DNA from: Phialocephala subalpina
Taxonomy: Eukaryota > Ascomycota > Leotiomycetes > Helotiales > Mollisiaceae
Reading direction: 5' to 3'
Length of the DNA: 64,000 nucleotides
Assembly: GCA_900073065.1 (NCBI GenBank)
Contig: FJOG01000005.1
Coordinates: 2,196,033-2,260,032, forward strand
Under the pieces are notes generated by a model, which worked only from the letters and a program-made list of their open reading frames with translations, did not search any database and was not told the DNA's origin. Below are positions 34,022 through 45,185 of this stretch, one piece after another. Made by a program: the position numbers and the translations under genes. Position 1 is the stretch's first letter. Each line of letters starts with the position of its first letter.

Positions 34022-34639
34022 ATGAAGTTTACCACCTGCCAGCTCCTTCTTCCCCCGATTTTCCAACAAGTGTTTGCCGCTCCTATTGACAAACGCGAAT
34101 CCACGGAAGAAGAAGCATATTTTTCGGAATGGTGCAATAATATCGATATAACAGGTACCTCTATGCTCAAAGCGAGCTGCAGAAACAAGGCAGGCAAATA
34201 TGTGGACGCATCCTTGGACCTTAACTCTTGTATAAATAATAAGAATGGGGAAATGCATGTACGTTGACTAGTATAATCTTCTTATTTTTGACACAGACAC
34301 TAACAGTCAAATAGTGGGGGTTCAATAGCTATTTGTCCTATCACAGTTATATATCTAATGGTTATCTAGTGGTTCTGGATTTGCAAATAGTTGTATTCGA
34401 AAATACAATCTGCCCAGCCGCACATATCAATGGTCTTGCGCAGATGGAAACAACGGATGGAAGCTTAATACTCTTTATGGGGGTCAGAACAATCACACGC
34501 AAAGATGGGATAGGGCATGATATACTAAAACCTTACGGATCAATGCTTAAGCAACCAAGATGGCGTCATTGCCTTCGACGTTGGGTGTTTCGGCAAGACC
34601 TCGGAATACACTCTGGGACCCTCGGTGGGACAGTTGTAG
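34022..34639 (+). pseudogene. Secreted CVNH (cyanovirin-N homology) lectin gene, apparently broken
   Basis: It starts with a signal peptide (MKFTTCQLLLPPIFQQVFA) and a Lys-Arg pair at the pre/mature boundary, then a CVNH first half: EWCNNIDITGTSMLKASC, GKYVDASLDLNSCINNKNGEMH. A typical donor GTACGT follows at 34258 and an acceptor AATAG ends at about 34313 before TGGGGGTTC. The second half is recognisable but in other frames: NSCIRKYNL and WSCADGNNGWKLN near 34390-34470, and CLSNQDGVIAFDVGC near 34545-34590, ending TAG at 34637-34639. I could not join these by plausible introns without crossing a stop or changing frame, so frameshifts or unusual introns are needed. CVNH proteins bind oligomannose-type glycans. 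No N-terminal LysM was seen. Confidence 0.62.
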
Positions 34640-35051
34640 AGCTCTATTTCGGGAATAAAGGGGCTTTGTGTGTGTCTTGTGGATATCTTGTCTTCTTTTA
34701 AAATCTACCCATAATGGCAACACTATTCTTTCAAGGGGCATATTAATCGTTTCCTCGGTCCGGTTCATGCTCTTGGCTCGTATTCAAGAACTTGACCTTG
34801 ATGTCCACCTTGAGCCAAAACGACCCTGTGATGAGACAGATTTCCACTTACTGGCAGCTTTGAACTAAATTGTGTATCATTTTGAAATTAAGCAGACTTC
34901 AAATTTCAGAAACTTTTGTCCTCTCCGATTACCTGAACAGCTGGTACGATCTAGGCTACCGAACCCTCCTACGCGCCATGTTCATTGCATCGCATTGCCA
35001 TAACGCCCTGTTCAGCCCCATGAAAAGCCTCGAGAGCAGAACTTCACTCAT
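34640..35051. other. Intergenic, no gene seen
   Basis: The 3' flanks of the CVNH and Clr5 genes. Only short unsupported frames. Confidence 0.5.
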
Positions 35052-36814
35052 CTACGGGAACAGAGCTGAATAGTCCCAGCTAATGCCAGTTATGCAGCTT
35101 TCCGTATACGTAACTCCAAGTGGGTTGCTACTCATATCTTCCCTCTCTTTGTCTTCCTCGTCATGGTCCGTGATATCTTGCCCACCAGTCTCATCTTCCC
35201 CTCCAAGTGCCTCGAGATCACGAGTAAGATTGTCTAAGCCAGCCGAAAGATCAAGTTGCATCAGGTTTTGCTCAGGTCTAGTCGAGTCCAGAATCTCAAT
35301 GGCAGACGTTACTTGCTTAGCGACGTCGAGATTTCGGTCCTGCAGACCGAGGAAGCGGCTTACATCTTCCGGTGGAACAAGTTGGGCTTTAGACTCTGAA
35401 ATCAGTTGAAAAACGTTTCCCTCTTCTAATGGAAACCTAAAGAAAGAATGATCCTTTGGTTTCTGTGCGTCGTTTGCGCCGGGACTTTGCTGGAGAGGGT
35501 CAGCAAGTGATTCGTCGGGATTTTCGTCGTCTTTCGATGGCGTCCAGAAGTAACGCGTATCGTCTGCCGCTAGAGACATGAAACTCTTAGTCGATTGTGA
35601 GTTACCCGAGGTGGTGAATTTTTCTTGGCGGTATCCTTTTCCAGTTGCCTTCGGCGAGTGTGGTGCCTCGCGAGATTGTGTAGTTGTAGAATCTTGTTTT
35701 GGGAATAAAGGAGGTTTGTTTGAGTCTTGAGTACATCTTGTTATAAACAAGATTCTCTTTCTGAACTCTTTCCACGATGGCATTGATGGATCCCCCATCT
35801 TTGCAAGCATATCCACTATTTCTTGGTCTGGTTCATCCTCTCGGCTTGCATCAACGAACTTGGTCTTGCCGTCTTCTTTGAGCAAAACAGGTATTGTCGA
35901 AACCTCGTGAGCTTGAATGGGAATAAAAATACCGAAATCTTGAGCTTCCAACTTCTCTAGGTGCCCTTTAACCCACTTCAACTTCTCCTTCTTCTTAATC
36001 GCCTCCCACGTCTCCTCTTTCATCTCTTCTGCGATCTTTTTGATAAATTCTTCGACCTCTGATGCCTCTGGTTTATGAATAGAGTAAGCGGTGTTCCCAA
36101 TTTCTGTCGGGTCAATCAGATAATGTTTTGAAGGAGGGAAAACCTTCCTTACTTGTGGTTGGTGACCCGATCTTCTCTGCATCTAGCTTCTTTATGAAAT
36201 TCTTAACCAGCTCCTCTCTGATTTTTTGAGAATGTCTTTAGCCTCTGATTCCTCTCCGATTTCCATTTCGATCTGTTTTATGGTCTTTTGGAGCTCTGTC
36301 TCCTCTGGTTCTGGAGTACAGTAATTGATGTTTGCTGGGGTATCTTCTAATCAGTTAGATAAAGTTTTGCATGAGGGATGCATAATTTACCTGCGGTTGG
36401 TGACAATATGTTCTCTGCAACCCCCTTCTTCCTCTTCATGAAAGTCTCCATCTTCTCCTTCGGAATTTGTTTGCCCCCAACGAAGAAATCAGTATCTTTA
36501 CCCTCCGCTTGCCTGCTTTGCATTTTCGAGGCGATGAAGGCCATGTCCTCAGCCTTTGAATATTTCTCGAACCCCCAGTCCTTGAGCTTTGCCTTCCATT
36601 TTCTCATGCTAATTTTCGTCAGAATAGAAGCATAAGTAGAGAGATTTGGAGCAATAGTGAGGTACCTTGCCTTGAGACCGCGTCGATGCATAAAAAAGTC
36701 CATGGTTTCCTTGAGCGGCTTGCCTTGATCGCAATAGATCCGACGGATCTCTTCCTTACAGTCATTGAACTGCTTGTCGAGATGGGTCATTCTGCTTGAA
36801 GCTGGTTGATCCAT
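35052..36814 (-). pseudogene. Clr5-domain protein with internal exon duplication and a one-base frameshift
   Basis: Exons 36814-36666, 36608-36391, 36346-36153 and 36103-35052 with introns of 57, 44 and 49 bp. The N-terminus has a Clr5-type helical domain (KEEIRRIYCDQGKPLKETMD, then GLKASMRKWKAKLKDWGFEKY across intron 1). Exons 3 and 4 begin with related sequences (NINYCTPEPEETELQ and NTAYSIHKPEASEVEEF), and introns 2 and 3 are also similar, so an intron-exon unit was duplicated. Exon 3 changes frame at an A6 run (T6 on the plus strand, 36222-36227). One more A would make the model continuous at about 537 aa, so this is either a real -1 allele or a homopolymer assembly error. The C-terminus is acidic and Ser-rich (HDEEDKERED). 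The Clr5 domain is named after a yeast silencing factor; function here is unknown. Confidence 0.72.
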
Positions 36815-37385
36815 TGTTGAATCAACACTAGCAGCTTCTCAATAGTGTACGATTTTGAGTAAAAGAAGGTATAGTAGATAAAAGAAAAGACGGCGAGATG
36901 GGTGGCAGGGCTTGGAACTTCTGCGAGCCTTAACATTCAGGGGCCGGGCGCTGCGGTCATGGTATACCATTGGCTCGACGTCCCTAGGGAGCGAGCTGAC
37001 CAGTCAGGAGGGAATACAAAAGTGCAAAATGCCAAGACCAGCCGCCATAGCGCCACAAATGCACGAGCGACCACTACATCCGAGAACTGAGGAGCGTGCA
37101 CTATAAGGGTTTGCGACCTCCTCTACTTCATAATCGCTTCCTTCACAGAATCACAGCCCCGCCGAAGCGCCGCGACAAGGATGACTCGAGACAGTGGGTG
37201 ACACTTATCTGTCAAATAACGACTGATTCTCGGAGCCTTGGCTACTCATCAATGCCACACTCATCCAGCTAACCATCTCGTCAAGCCTCAAAGCGGCCTT
37301 GACCAGTTGCCCTGGAATTAACAAAAGAGAATATAATTTAAGTATTACCCCAACTCTAAATATCTTCCTAAGAATACAAGAAAGA
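36815..37385. other. Intergenic, no gene seen
   Basis: The 5' flank of the Clr5 gene and 3' flank of the GH115 remnant. No supported ORF, RNA gene or repeat. Confidence 0.5.
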
Positions 37386-38156
37386 TCAAATAACAACCTG
37401 AACCTGTATCCCCGCAAAGTTCGTCCCATCATAAACACCCAGCTTATCAACACCCGCCCTAAAGCTCTCCGGCGGGCCCAAATAACTATACCTCAGCCCT
37501 CCCAAATTAATAATAATCTTCTGGAACACTACGCCCGGCTCCACAGCCCAGACTTTCAAAGTATGTTTCCTCGTCTTGCTCAGATTATGCAGCGTCGTCG
37601 TAGTATTTCCGCTGGCTGACAATCCCCACACGCCATCGGACACGGCGCCCTCCCAGCTAGGCGGGTACCCGCCACCGGTATAGTTGCCGACGAACTGGAT
37701 AGTCTGTGGCGTCTCGGCATCGAAGGCGACGCCGTATTTCAGGGGGCGGAGCGCGCCGTTCTGGTTCTGGCTGGGGGAGATGAGGAGCGTAACGCTGGCG
37801 GTCGAGTTGCTTGTGAATGTGAAGATGTCGTATTCGAGGACGGGGCCGGTGCCGGTTGGCTGGGAGGGCGCGAGGACCGGCATGAGGGTCACGCCGGAGA
37901 GGGTGCGTCCGTGAGAGGGGAGGGTCGAGTAAGAGATGCCGTCTATGGCGGTGTTGCGGGTGGTGTGCTCGGCTTCGATGGATAGGTAGCCGTCGCTTTC
38001 GACGAAACCGACGAAGTCTTTGGGTATGCTGACTGAATTGACTGGAAGTTGAACTGTGGGCGCGGCGTAGCTGCCCCAGTGAGTACCACAGGAAGAAGTG
38101 ATGTTTATGGTTACCGTTGTACTGTTGGGTGCGGCAGGTGCTTTGGTCCAGTCGAC
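37386..38156 (-). pseudogene. 3' fragment of a GH115 alpha-glucuronidase gene
   Basis: On the minus strand one open frame of about 256 codons runs from VDWTKAPAAPNSTTVTI at 38156 to a stop at 37386. It carries the GH115 C-terminal beta-domain: FVGFVESDGYLSIEAEHTT, ISYSTLPSHGRTLSGVT, VLEYDIF, KYGVAFDAETPQTIQFV, HTLKVWAVEPGVVFQKIIIN and SYLGPPES. The catalytic N-terminal region of several hundred residues is absent. The frame is closed upstream by TGA at 38159-38157, and a possible short continuation in another frame (GAGDGTSE) indicates a small deletion at the break. GH115 enzymes remove 4-O-methyl-glucuronic acid from xylan outside the cell; this fragment cannot. The upstream DNA leads towards an AT-rich block. 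Confidence 0.83.
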
Positions 38157-38930
38157 TCAGAAGTGCCGTCACCTGCTCCCCAATCTCCCAACCTCGCAGG
38201 CAGATATAGCATGATTCGGCGAGCATATCGTCGTCGACATTCTTGCGGTGAACGGCGGTGTTGGAAATTGGGTAATGCTATCGCGATAGTCTCTGCGCAA
38301 TGCGCTGGCGTCAAAGACGATCCCTTTCATCCCTATAAATTCAATGTCGAAGCGAACTGAACGGCAAGGATCAGGGAGGAAAGGAAGGTGGCGAAGAATG
38401 AAGTTTGAGGTTCCTGGATATTTGATGTGTGAATGTGTAATGCTTGTGCTTTGTTAATGCGAGCGCAAGAAAACTTTTGCCGTATCACGTCGAGATATGC
38501 ATGCTGCAGCGGTTGCTGTTGTCACACCATTTTCCATCCGCACGTGAGTTTACGTCATAGGAATTGCGCCGCTTCTGGCTATCCACTTTCAAGAAGCCAT
38601 TTCTTGCTCAAGCCGGTTCAGGGCATAACCAAACCTGCAAACGTCTGCAGGATTATAATTCCAAATGCCCTAAGTTCAAGAAACCTCTAGAGTAAATACT
38701 GCATCTTTCAGATGCGAGGTGATCTTCCTCCACGGACTGATCTCCCTTGGCGGGTAGCTTGGTCCCCGCGTGAATCCATGATTACCGATGCAGTGGGCTT
38801 GGGCGTGCCGTACTTGGAAAGCCTATATCGCATAACTATCGCCATTGACTTAACGATGGTTAAATCTAGCTCAATACCTTACATATGTCGCAGTGAGAGA
38901 TGGTCGGTTTGATCCTATTCAAAATAAAAT
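38157..38930. other. Intergenic, remnant upstream of GH115 fragment
   Basis: No supported gene. It may contain unrecognisable 5' remains of the GH115 gene up to about 38350. Composition is normal until about 38920. Confidence 0.4.
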
Positions 38931-39370
38931 ATCACCTTATAATATAATTATTGAGAGCTCTGGATATATCCCTTTGTTTGGTGAAATATAGTTCGTATTA
39001 ATAGGAGGGCTTTATTTGGGATAATATAGAATAGAATTATGTACCCCTCCATACAAATTGATTAGTAAAATATATCATTTGAATAATACTACTCTTAATA
39101 TTCCCTTTCCTTATAAAGATTATTATTACAAAATATATAATTATTATAAAAATAATTTATTCGATTTTTTAATATTTTAATTTATATAAATATTATATAT
39201 AAATATTTGTAAAATACTTATACTAATAATATAAATATTATTAATTAAAATTAAATATTATTTTCTTATTTAATTTTATTTAAAAAATTTATAATTTTAT
39301 TTTTTTAGAATAATTTAAAAATTTATAATAAAAATTTATTTTGAATTATAAATATATAAAAGGATATTTA

Positions 39371-39443
39371 TGTTGGAACGTCCGGGGGTTATCATCAAGC
39401 ACTAAGATCTTAGTCTGGTGTCAATGAATATATTCTCTCTCTG
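39371..39443 (+). mobile_element. Putative 5' edge of a copia-type LTR, cut by the gap
   Basis: TGTTGGAACGTCCGGGGGTT starts abruptly after AT-rich DNA and continues through AAGCACTAAGATCTTAG and a TATATTCTCTCTCTG stretch into the N run. TGTTGGAA is a common start of copia-class LTRs in plants and fungi. The rest is not assembled, so no second LTR or target duplication can be checked. Confidence 0.5.
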
Positions 39444-40266
39444 NNNNNNNNNNNNNNNNNNNNNNNNNNNNNNNNNNNNNNNNNNNNNNNNNNNNNNNNN
39501 NNNNNNNNNNNNNNNNNNNNNNNNNNNNNNNNNNNNNNNNNNNNNNNNNNNNNNNNNNNNNNNNNNNNNNNNNNNNNNNNNNNNNNNNNNNNNNNNNNNN
39601 NNNNNNNNNNNNNNNNNNNNNNNNNNNNNNNNNNNNNNNNNNNNNNNNNNNNNNNNNNNNNNNNNNNNNNNNNNNNNNNNNNNNNNNNNNNNNNNNNNNN
39701 NNNNNNNNNNNNNNNNNNNNNNNNNNNNNNNNNNNNNNNNNNNNNNNNNNNNNNNNNNNNNNNNNNNNNNNNNNNNNNNNNNNNNNNNNNNNNNNNNNNN
39801 NNNNNNNNNNNNNNNNNNNNNNNNNNNNNNNNNNNNNNNNNNNNNNNNNNNNNNNNNNNNNNNNNNNNNNNNNNNNNNNNNNNNNNNNNNNNNNNNNNNN
39901 NNNNNNNNNNNNNNNNNNNNNNNNNNNNNNNNNNNNNNNNNNNNNNNNNNNNNNNNNNNNNNNNNNNNNNNNNNNNNNNNNNNNNNNNNNNNNNNNNNNN
40001 NNNNNNNNNNNNNNNNNNNNNNNNNNNNNNNNNNNNNNNNNNNNNNNNNNNNNNNNNNNNNNNNNNNNNNNNNNNNNNNNNNNNNNNNNNNNNNNNNNNN
40101 NNNNNNNNNNNNNNNNNNNNNNNNNNNNNNNNNNNNNNNNNNNNNNNNNNNNNNNNNNNNNNNNNNNNNNNNNNNNNNNNNNNNNNNNNNNNNNNNNNNN
40201 NNNNNNNNNNNNNNNNNNNNNNNNNNNNNNNNNNNNNNNNNNNNNNNNNNNNNNNNNNNNNNNNNN
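39444..40266. other. Assembly gap (823 N)
   Basis: An uninterrupted run of N. The long open frame over it is an artefact. An LTR element is a likely cause, given the sequence on its left edge. Confidence 0.99.
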
Positions 40267-41110
40267 TTTAAATTTAATTAAATAAATATTCTATTAATTA
40301 ATTAAAACTTTTATATATAAACTTTATATAAAATTCTATTAGAAATAAATTAATATAATTTTTAAATTAAAATTTAATTCGATTAATATTTTAATAAAAT
40401 TTATTAAAACGATAAAATATTTCTTTAAATAAATCTTTTTATTTATTAAATATAAATATTAATTTATTTATTTATAATTTTAAATTCTTATAAAAAAATT
40501 TAAAAGTTTATAATTTGAAAAATATATTATTAAATAAAGAAAAAATAATTCCTCGTAAAAATATTTTTATAAGATTTATAAAAGAAAATAAAAGAATATT
40601 TATAAAATATAAATCGCATTAAAATTTTATTTAAATAAAAAATAAATTGAAAATATTTTTTTATATAAATATTATATTATTAATTTTATTTTATTTTATT
40701 AAAATTTATATATATTTTTTTAATATTATTTATATAATTTTATATAATTTTATTAATAAATTATATATTACGAAATAATTTTCTTAATATTATTAATTTT
40801 TATTTATTTATAAAATTTTAATTATTTTAATTTCATTTTAATATAATATTATTATTTATAAATTTTTTATTAATAATTTTATTTTTTATTTTATTATAAT
40901 TTAATTTCATAATTATAATTATTTATTAAAATAAAATTAATATAATTTTCTTTTTTATATAATTTTAAATTTATTATAAGAATATTTTTTAAAAAAAAAT
41001 TTAATATATATAAATAAATATAAATTCCAAAAAAAAATTATAAAGATTTTTATTAGAATTAAAATAAGATTTATCCTTAGAAATAAAACAAAGAAAGTAT
41101 TACTAGGCTT

Positions 41111-41911
41111 TAAAGGAGTCAAAATAAGCTTTTGCGGATACACAAATAATACTTTAATGTATACTCGGGCTTATTTAGCGTATGCTTAGGCCGTGCTCGA
41201 GAATGCTTACCCTCGGCTTAAGCTTGCTCACCTATAGCTCAGGCTAAAGCAGCAGCTGCTCAGGTCTAAAGACGGAAATGGAAAATATCCAATTGAGCGT
41301 TGGTATGTTGCACCCTTGGAGCCGAGGAATTGTCCTCCATTCCAGAATTGTTTGCCTTTCTTCAACTCTCACACGATCAGCCGCAAGTCTTTCCTCGCTC
41401 GAATCACTCACCGAAGCCAAGGCTGATTCCGGGATCCGTGTGTGACCCAAGCCTCATCATTCAACAAATCAGGCTTCAGCAGCCCCAAGTACAAGCGCTT
41501 CGCCCTGTCCTCGAGATCATCTGAAAGTCTGATTGGATTCCTTTTGAGACACCTTCTTGGTCATCCACAATGATCTGCCCATGGGGCTTTTCAGGGCAGA
41601 GAGGCTCCCTCATAGGAGCCTCCAAGTTATATCTCGCCCCACGGTCCGTTCCGCGTCGTGTCTGATTTCAATGTTTCTCGTTCATATCGACATCCCGGGC
41701 GTTTACTCGACCTCACATCACACACCATGGGCCCGATTTCCCCTCATACGAAGAACACGGAAGTCTTTACACTTGATTCTAGACCACCGTCTCTCGAGCA
41801 ACTGTCGAAGCTGTATGGCCACCAAGCACTCATTTAGAGAAAATAACACTGACAAATATCAGAGAGAATCCAACGCATCCTGTCCAAGAGTCCGATCGCC
41901 TCAAAGAATTC
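41111..41911. other. Intergenic, 5' flank of retropepsin-like gene
   Basis: 41150-41265 contains short related words (GCTTAGG, TGCTCACC, GCTCAGG) similar in style to 17840-17930. A 199-codon plus-strand frame at 41557-42156 overlaps the gene start in another frame and has no support. Confidence 0.45.
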
Positions 41912-43637
41912 ATGAACGAACCCATCATCTCCCAGTCAAGGCCAGCCGAGCCCATCAGCCCCGGTGGGCTCGGCTACGAGCGCACAGAATCCAGCACCTC
42001 ATACGAATCCTCCCTCACAGCATCACAGCCCCATATCGATCGAGGCTTGAGACCCGTAGACTCGATGAACAAATCTTTCCTCAGTGTTCCCATCAGCCCG
42101 ATAGACATCGACGATCAATCCGACCTCGATTCCATCGCCTCCGCTTCCTCAGATGAAAACAACCCTCGAGCTCCGTCCTCCCAATCTTCGATCAACACCA
42201 ACACTCGCTTCAACGATGCAGTCGCCTCATTCGTTTCTATGCTAACAACAGACAAATTCCTCAAGCCTCTCTACCGAGAAGCCATTGGCGTCATGTCCTC
42301 TGACCGATTCGAAAGGAACTTCGCTCGCTTGCTCAAGCGATACGCGAAGCATTTGCATCGAGGGGCAACGGACCAGACAGAGATAGCTATTGCTATGTTT
42401 GTGCGTCGCTCCGCGTTGGATGCTGCGACTGCAGTGACGAGACATTTCTTTCCGAATCGTGAGGGGGAGACATTGTTGCATGAGTTGGTGACTTTGCCTT
42501 TACAGCAAGCCGTGCTTGTTGAAAACTGTCTCTCGAGAATTGACGAGGATATCGCGGACAATGTATCCACAGGCAATGAGGATGCTTCGTTTGTTGATGG
42601 GGACCTGGGTGATAATCTGCCCGAAGACGATGAGAGTATTACGAGATTTATGGTGAGGGGTAAAGCCTTCGAGTGCTTGAGGGGTAATTTGAAGGCGTTC
42701 TTGGACCCTGCGGAGTCGATTTATGATTGCGATGGGTTGCAAAAAAATCCTTCTGGTGCAACTGAGGAGCTCGAGGATCCGGGGATTTCTCGAGCGCTGA
42801 CTCGAAGGGCAACGCAAGCCTGGCAGGACGACGAAGGATTCCTACTTGACTTCGATGACCCCAGCGGTTCCAGAACATCAACAGGCCTCAGCGAGACGAA
42901 TTCGGATTTCGTGATCTTTATTCTCTTCTTCCATCTGTGGGACTTGTTGAAGAAGTATTACATCCTCAGCTTGCAGTATTTACTCTCATTGGTTCCTCCA
43001 AGAGACTTGGATAGACACAGCAAGAATGTAAGAATCGCCCCAGCTGAAGATCTGTCAGACTCAAAGAACGACTGCTAACTGCATCAGCAATCCTCATGGG
43101 CAGTGATCTATCTCTACAACGCGAACGGAGAAGCAAGTGAAGCGACCGTAAAACTCGACACAGGCTCAGACCTCAACGTCATCTCGCTACAAAAGCTCTC
43201 CGAGCTCGGGAAAGAATCCGAAATCCAGCGCTTCAATCGCAACGTCTTCGAGGGCGTTCGGACTGTAAACGGCGTCACATTCCAACCTCGAGGTTCGTTG
43301 GAGCTTCGTTGGAGCCGGCAGAAGACCTCGAAGATATTCAAGGAGAGGTTCTTCGTCTTTGATGACTGTCCCGAAGACGTGCTGTTTGGGAACCCGTATA
43401 TCAAGAAGTTGAGATTGGTGAGGTATGATTGGAGATCGGTTCTGTTGGATGTCTGGGTAACGAAGCCAAGTACGCAGGAATTCAGGTAAATCTCAATGTA
43501 CTACATACTGACAGACAACAGAGCAAACAGATGCGGACCGAGCAGCAGAGAAACGACGTCAAAATGAGAAGGCTGCGCTCGCAGAAAGGAGGCGGTTGGC
43601 GAGTATGCCCCAAACTGCCATAGTTGTTTCGACATAA
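41912..43637 (+). CDS. Membrane-anchored protein with a retropepsin-like aspartic protease domain
   Basis: Exons 41912-43027, 43088-43469 and 43522-43637 give 537 aa. The introns (60 and 52 bp) have GTAAGA/GTACGC donors and CTAAC/CTGAC branch sites. Residues 1-100 are Ser-rich and disordered-looking, and 100-320 largely helical. A strongly hydrophobic segment around 332-360 (FVIFILFFHLW...YILSLQYLLSLV) could span or dip into a membrane. Residues 373-490 contain VKLDTGSDLNVIS (DTGS at 396-399) and later VLFGNPYIKKL, the flap/second-half pattern of retropepsin-like single domains. The C-terminus is a charged helix (DADRAAEKRRQNEKAALAERRR). No reverse transcriptase, integrase or zinc knuckle is near, so it looks like a host gene. 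Whether it is an active dimeric protease is untested. Confidence 0.8.
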
Positions 43638-45185
43638 TTAGGACTTGAACGTATATTTACTGTATGGATATCATTAATCAAATTCAAGATGCAGCACTGA
43701 ACAGTGTAACTCACCAATCGATTCAATTGCTACGGGCATGAGGCGTTGCTTTTCGTAGCCATCTGGCCTTCCCCCTTTTCACTCTCAGCTACCTCTTTCC
43801 CCTTCTCTCTCTTATGTCCCTTCTTCGACTCTCCAAAATTGCTCAACTTCTCAACACCCTTAACAACACAAAGACAAGGTAAGCAGCAAAGTATCGCAGC
43901 ACCAGCGAGAAACTGTTCGAGCGCATCGTGGGGAGTGCGGCCATGGCCGTCGAGGAGCGTCATCGTGTCTGTCGAAATTCGCGATTTGAATTGATGAGAG
44001 GGATTGGAAGTGAATGTAGAGAAGAAGATTCATTGATCGGAAAGAATGATGGAAGAAGGCTATGTCGAGGTGAATCGGGCGAGTGCGGGGCTGAGTCACT
44101 ACCTCATTTCCCCAATCCAGTCTCGACGCCACAATCCCCCTATTGAAGCCCCCTGCAACATCGCGTTTTATCCTTCATAGAGAGGAACAGAGATGATCAA
44201 GAAGCAGAAAGGTGTGCCAGTCTTCGAGGCCAGGCGTCCATGAACAGCATCCCCTTTCGTAAATAATTGACCCGAAGCCTGCCATTGAAGCAAGCGATTG
44301 TCATTGAGGCAATGGGCTTTTGTTGTCGACACTTATTGTTGGCAATTGTGCCCGGGGCCGTGAGTTGGAATGAAGAAAATAAATCGAGGTGAAGGCATGG
44401 AAAATGAACAACAAGAATGATTTTGAGGTCGAGAATCGGGAGTACTTGCTACACCTCAGCTACCACAGCTGTGTTACTTCTTGTGTGCTGCAGCTTGCAT
44501 TTTGATGGAGAAGATATTCAAGTGAATTAGGTGCGGCTGAGCCTTGACTCATCTCGTGCAAGCATCCCAGCGCCTCATTTCCAGGCCTCTTTGTATGTGT
44601 AAAAGCTTCCGGCAAGACGAGTTCTGTCGCTCATGATGGACCCTGCTATGATCCAAGATCAAGTTCTGAATCTCGTGGGTAGAAGGACGCATCTGCAGAT
44701 ATAGACGATTCAACAAAGTGCAAAGTGATGCGCATCGACAAGGGGACAGCTGACACTTGCCAAGCTGTTGTGTAGCAGAGCTTGGAATGGAATGCTGGAC
44801 AAGAAGATGGCCTTTTGTTGTCAACACTTGCTATCTTGCACAAGTCGTTCAAGCAGACGAAACATCACATCCAGGCATGGACGAGACGAAAGTCCAGCAC
44901 AACCAGACATGTTTCCATCGCAAGAACAACCCAACCTCGTCCCAACAATCACACCCCTCACGGCCAACAATCGTGCTATTATCAAGAATCTCAGACATCT
45001 GACAACTCTCCCTCCAGATTTCCAAATGCATGAGCAACCACCGTCATTTGCATTATCCAACCCCAAATCCAAGAGTACGGGTAACACACAGTGTGCAATC
45101 TTGCACCTGCTCATTCCTTTCAACCACCCATAGTATCTCCAGAGAACACCATGCACTTCTCCTTCGTCCCGTTCTTCATATTGTG
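43638..45185. other. Gene-poor stretch before the repeat-unit array
   Basis: No supported gene. The motif TTTTGTTGTC(G/A)ACACTT at 44313 and 44813 resembles the downstream box of the repeat units that start at 45186, so partial copies may lie here. Frames near 43746-43994 and 44757-45279 are short and overlap on both strands. Confidence 0.45.

Larger units (their letters stand above)
38931..41110. repeat. AT-rich RIP-like block with assembly gap and LTR-like edge
   Basis: Very AT-rich on both sides of the gap, mainly TATA/TTAA words with sparse TTCG. A short normal-composition segment at 39371-39443 just left of the gap looks like the start of an LTR (listed separately). No ORF is trustworthy. 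Confidence 0.8.

Noticed and set aside
39418..40281. Long open frame across the second N run
   Set aside because: Artefact of the assembly gap.
41557..42156. 199-codon frame overlapping the retropepsin-like gene
   Set aside because: His/Arg/Ser-rich shadow in another frame of the real coding sequence.
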